15,767 nt of DNA from Gallionella sp. UBA4737. Its GTDB lineage: Bacteria; Pseudomonadota; Gammaproteobacteria; Burkholderiales; Gallionellaceae. A program made the position numbers and the translations under genes. Position 1 is the stretch's first letter. Every line of letters begins with the position of its first letter. Positions 13,753 to 15,767 of the stretch are shown one piece after another. The DNA lies in contig DHIV01000108.1 in assembly GCA_002403995.1 (NCBI GenBank), positions 1-15,767 of the forward strand, written 5' to 3'. Under the pieces are notes generated by a model that searched no databases, was not told the origin of the DNA, and saw nothing but the letters and a program-made list of their open reading frames with translations.

Positions 13753-14712
13753 CTACCACTTGATTAAAACGGCACCCCAGGTGAAGCCACCGCCCACGGC
13801 CTCCAGTATAATATTCTGGCCTGGCTTGATGCGTCCATCACGCACTGCGGTATCCAGTGCCAAGGGGATCGAGGCTGCCGAAGTGTTGCCGTGAGTGGCG
13901 ACGGTGACGATCACGTTATCCATGCTCAAGCCTAGCTTCTTGGCGGTGGCTTCCATGATGCGGATGTTGGCCTGATGCGGAACCAGCCAATCGATGTCGG
14001 AACCTTGCAGCTTGTTTTCTTCCAGCACTTCCTCGACCACTTCGCTCAGCACTTTGACGGCGAACTTGAACACCGCCTGGCCCTCCATCTTGATGAAGGG
14101 ATCGCCTTGCACTTCTCCGTTGCGTACATTACCTTCGGCTTTCAGCATGCCGCGATGGCTGCCATCGGCGTGCAACTTGCTGGCGATGATGCCGGGCGTT
14201 TCAGAGGCGCGCAACACTACCGCACCCGCTCCATCGCCGAACAATACGCAAGTGGTGCGATCATTCCAGTCCAGCATGCGCGACAGCACTTCCGCGCCGA
14301 CCACCAGCGCCGTCTTGGCCTGTCCACCGCGTATGTATAAATCGGCGGTATTCATCGCATACACAAAACCGCCGCAAACCGCTTGCATGTCGAATGCCGC
14401 ACCGTGGTTTTTAATGCCGAGCTTGTCTTGCAGGATGCAGGCAGTGCTGGGAAATATCTGATCTGGCGACGTGGTCGCTACGATCACCAGGTCGATCTCG
14501 TCTGCGCTGATGCCCGCTGCCGAAATGGCGCGCAGGCTGGCTTGCAGGGCCAGATCGCTGGACATTTCCGCGTCAGCGGCGAAATGCCGCTCGACGATGC
14601 CGCTGCGCGTGACGATCCAGTCGTGCGAGGTATCGACGATCTTTTCCAGATCGAAATTGGTCAATATTTTTGCCGGCAGATAACTTCCGGTGCCGATGAT
14701 TTTCGAGTACAT
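13753..14712 (-). CDS. fabH: 3-oxoacyl-ACP synthase III (FabH)
   Basis: FabH starts fatty-acid synthesis by condensing acetyl-CoA with malonyl-ACP. The 319-residue product carries the Cys-His-Asn triad: C113 in AVCGGF, H246 in VPHQANIRI, and N276 in THGNTSAAS. The N-terminal IIGTGSYLP and the WIVTRSGI block (32-39) are family hallmarks, and the C-terminal EAVGGGFTWGA is conserved. The start is the ATG at 14712. GGAGG lies seven bases upstream, and the ATG shares one base with the plsX stop (TGATG), so plsX and fabH are translationally coupled. The gap to fabD (94 bases) is the largest inside the plsX-fabG run and is filled by the heptamer repeat. Confidence 0.97.
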   Translation of the reverse strand: MYSKIIGTGSYLPAKILTNFDLEKIVDTSHDWIVTRSGIVERHFAADAEMSSDLALQASLRAISAAGISADEIDLVIVATTSPDQIFPSTACILQDKLGIKNHGAAFDMQAVCGGFVYAMNTADLYIRGGQAKTALVVGAEVLSRMLDWNDRTTCVLFGDGAGAVVLRASETPGIIASKLHADGSHRGMLKAEGNVRNGEVQGDPFIKMEGQAVFKFAVKVLSEVVEEVLEENKLQGSDIDWLVPHQANIRIMEATAKKLGLSMDNVIVTVATHGNTSAASIPLALDTAVRDGRIKPGQNIILEAVGGGFTWGAVLIKW

Positions 14713-15749
14713 CAGGAGACCTCCCCTGCTTTTTGCTGGTTTGCGTGATGCCATTTTTCAATGTGCTCACTGATATGCTGCAACATGCCGCCGCGCGCTT
14801 CCTCGGCGGCGCGTTCGATGGCACAGCGAAAGGCGAACACATCCGCCGAACCGTGGCTCTTCACCACGATGCCCTTCAGACCGAGCAGGCTCGCGCCGTT
14901 GTAGCGGCGATGATCCACCCTGCGCTTGAAGGAATTGAGCACCGGCATCGCCACCAGCGCGGCCAGCTTGGTGAAAACGTTCCTGCCAAATTCCTCGCGC
15001 AAAAAACCGCCCAGCATCTGCGCCAACCCCTCGGTGGTTTTCAATGCAACGTTGCCGACGAAGCCATCGCATACCACCACGTCGGTGGTTCCCTTGAAGA
15101 TATCGTTGCCTTCGACGTTACCGTAGAAATTCAGGTCGCTTGCGCGCAGCAACTCCGCGGCTTGCTTGACCACCTCGTTGCCCTTGATGTCCTCGCTGCC
15201 GATATTCAACAGGCCGACACTCGGATTGGGTTTGTGCTCCAGCGCGGTAACCAGCGTGGAGCCCATCAGGGCGAATTGCAGCAGGTGCTCGGCGTTGCAA
15301 TCGGTGTTTGCGCCCAGGTCGAGCATACAGACCTGGCCGTTTTTGGTCGGCAGATAAGACGCGATCGCGGGGCGGTCGATGCCCGGGATGGTTTTCAGCA
15401 CATAACGTGCCGTCGCCATCAGCGCGCCGGTGTTGCCTGCGCTGATACAGGCGAGGGCTTCACCGTTTTTGACCAGATTGATGCTGACACGCATCGAGGA
15501 ATCTTTTTTACCGCGCAGCGCGGATTGCGGTTGCTCGTCCATGCCCACCACTTCGCTGGCGGGATAAATGCGCAAATGCACCCCCGTTTGCACATTCAGC
15601 GCACGCAACTCGGTTTCTATGGCATCAGATATGCCGACCAGCAAGATGGTATCGTTTGGGAACTGCTTCAGGTATTCAACTGCGGCAGGAATAGTGACCG
15701 TCGTGCCGTGGTCGCCTCCCATCGCATCTATGGCTAATGTGACATCCAC
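14712..15749 (-). CDS. plsX: Phosphate acyltransferase PlsX
   Basis: PlsX makes acyl-phosphate from acyl-ACP and phosphate, the donor PlsY uses to acylate glycerol-3-phosphate in phospholipid synthesis. It is a peripheral membrane protein. The 345-residue product shows AIDAMGGDHG at 6-15, SALRGKKDSSM at 76-86, ISAGNTGALMA at 102-112, DLGANTDC at 144-151, and the GFVGNVALKTTEG block at 229-241. The start is GTG at 15749. Residues VDVTLAIDAMGGD align with family N-termini, the next in-frame ATG would remove the AIDAM strand, and GAGGA sits seven bases upstream. It overlaps fabH by one base. In relatives rpmF lies upstream; only 18 bases of that side are in the window. Confidence 0.97.
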   Translation of the reverse strand: MDVTLAIDAMGGDHGTTVTIPAAVEYLKQFPNDTILLVGISDAIETELRALNVQTGVHLRIYPASEVVGMDEQPQSALRGKKDSSMRVSINLVKNGEALACISAGNTGALMATARYVLKTIPGIDRPAIASYLPTKNGQVCMLDLGANTDCNAEHLLQFALMGSTLVTALEHKPNPSVGLLNIGSEDIKGNEVVKQAAELLRASDLNFYGNVEGNDIFKGTTDVVVCDGFVGNVALKTTEGLAQMLGGFLREEFGRNVFTKLAALVAMPVLNSFKRRVDHRRYNGASLLGLKGIVVKSHGSADVFAFRCAIERAAEEARGGMLQHISEHIEKWHHANQQKAGEVS

Positions 15750-15756
15750 TAAGCAA

Positions 15757-15761
15757 TCCTC
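15757..15761 (-). promoter_or_regulatory. Shine-Dalgarno (GAGGA) that fixes the GTG start of plsX
   Basis: The minus strand reads GAGGA-TTGCTTA-GTG, a seven-base spacing that supports GTG at 15749 as the plsX initiation codon. Confidence 0.7.
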
Positions 15762-15767
15762 AGCAAG

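Noticed and set aside
14733..15737. Long plus-strand ORF (about 334 codons) opposite plsX
   Set aside because: It mirrors plsX on the opposite strand, has a low-complexity His/Gln/Arg-rich translation without any recognisable motif, and GC-rich codon bias commonly opens such antisense frames.

Overview
This is a stretch of a proteobacterial chromosome, most likely a betaproteobacterium of the Nitrosomonadales/Gallionellaceae type. That placement is inferred from gene order and protein character, because no database could be searched. Every gene I can support lies on the minus strand, so transcription runs from high to low coordinates. The content is almost entirely housekeeping: fatty-acid and phospholipid precursor synthesis, a folate/cell-wall/replication operon, three tRNAs, and an outer-membrane assembly pair. 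I found no insertion sequence, prophage, CRISPR array or defence system.

Layout in the direction of transcription. (1) 15749-11971: plsX, fabH, fabD and fabG, which make the acyl-phosphate precursor and run initiation, malonyl loading and the first reduction of type II fatty-acid synthesis. plsX and fabH overlap by one base. A 78-bp array of degenerate heptamers in inverted orientation, able to form a 13-bp stem, lies between fabH and fabD. (2) 11970-11498: a 473-bp stretch holding a 51-codon gene for a small lysine-rich protein (11656-11811), a folded segment, and a good acpP promoter. (3) 11497-5725: acpP, fabF (TTG start), pabC, mltG, tmk, holB and tatD, a tightly packed operon with overlaps or gaps of a few bases after fabF, probably closed by a weak hairpin directly after tatD. 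(4) 5698-5348: a tRNA operon Gly(GCC)-Cys(GCA)-Leu(UAA), driven by a promoter with consensus -35 and -10 hexamers and a GC-rich discriminator. (5) 5279-1: a probable promoter, an unrecognised 43-codon ORF with a very strong Shine-Dalgarno, then tamA and tamB, joined one to the next by one-base TGATG stop/start overlaps. tamB runs off the left edge.

How the parts fit: PlsX and the Fab enzymes act on ACP-bound chains and feed membrane phospholipid synthesis. TamA and TamB form an envelope-spanning complex implicated in outer-membrane protein assembly and phospholipid transport. MltG trims nascent peptidoglycan glycan strands. Tmk and HolB serve DNA replication. PabC makes p-aminobenzoate for folate.

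The least ordinary items are the small ORF coupled to tamA, the lysine-rich small protein gene between fabG and acpP, the heptamer inverted array before fabD, and an 11-bp stem between two tRNA genes. I see no convincing evidence for a wholly new multi-gene system here.
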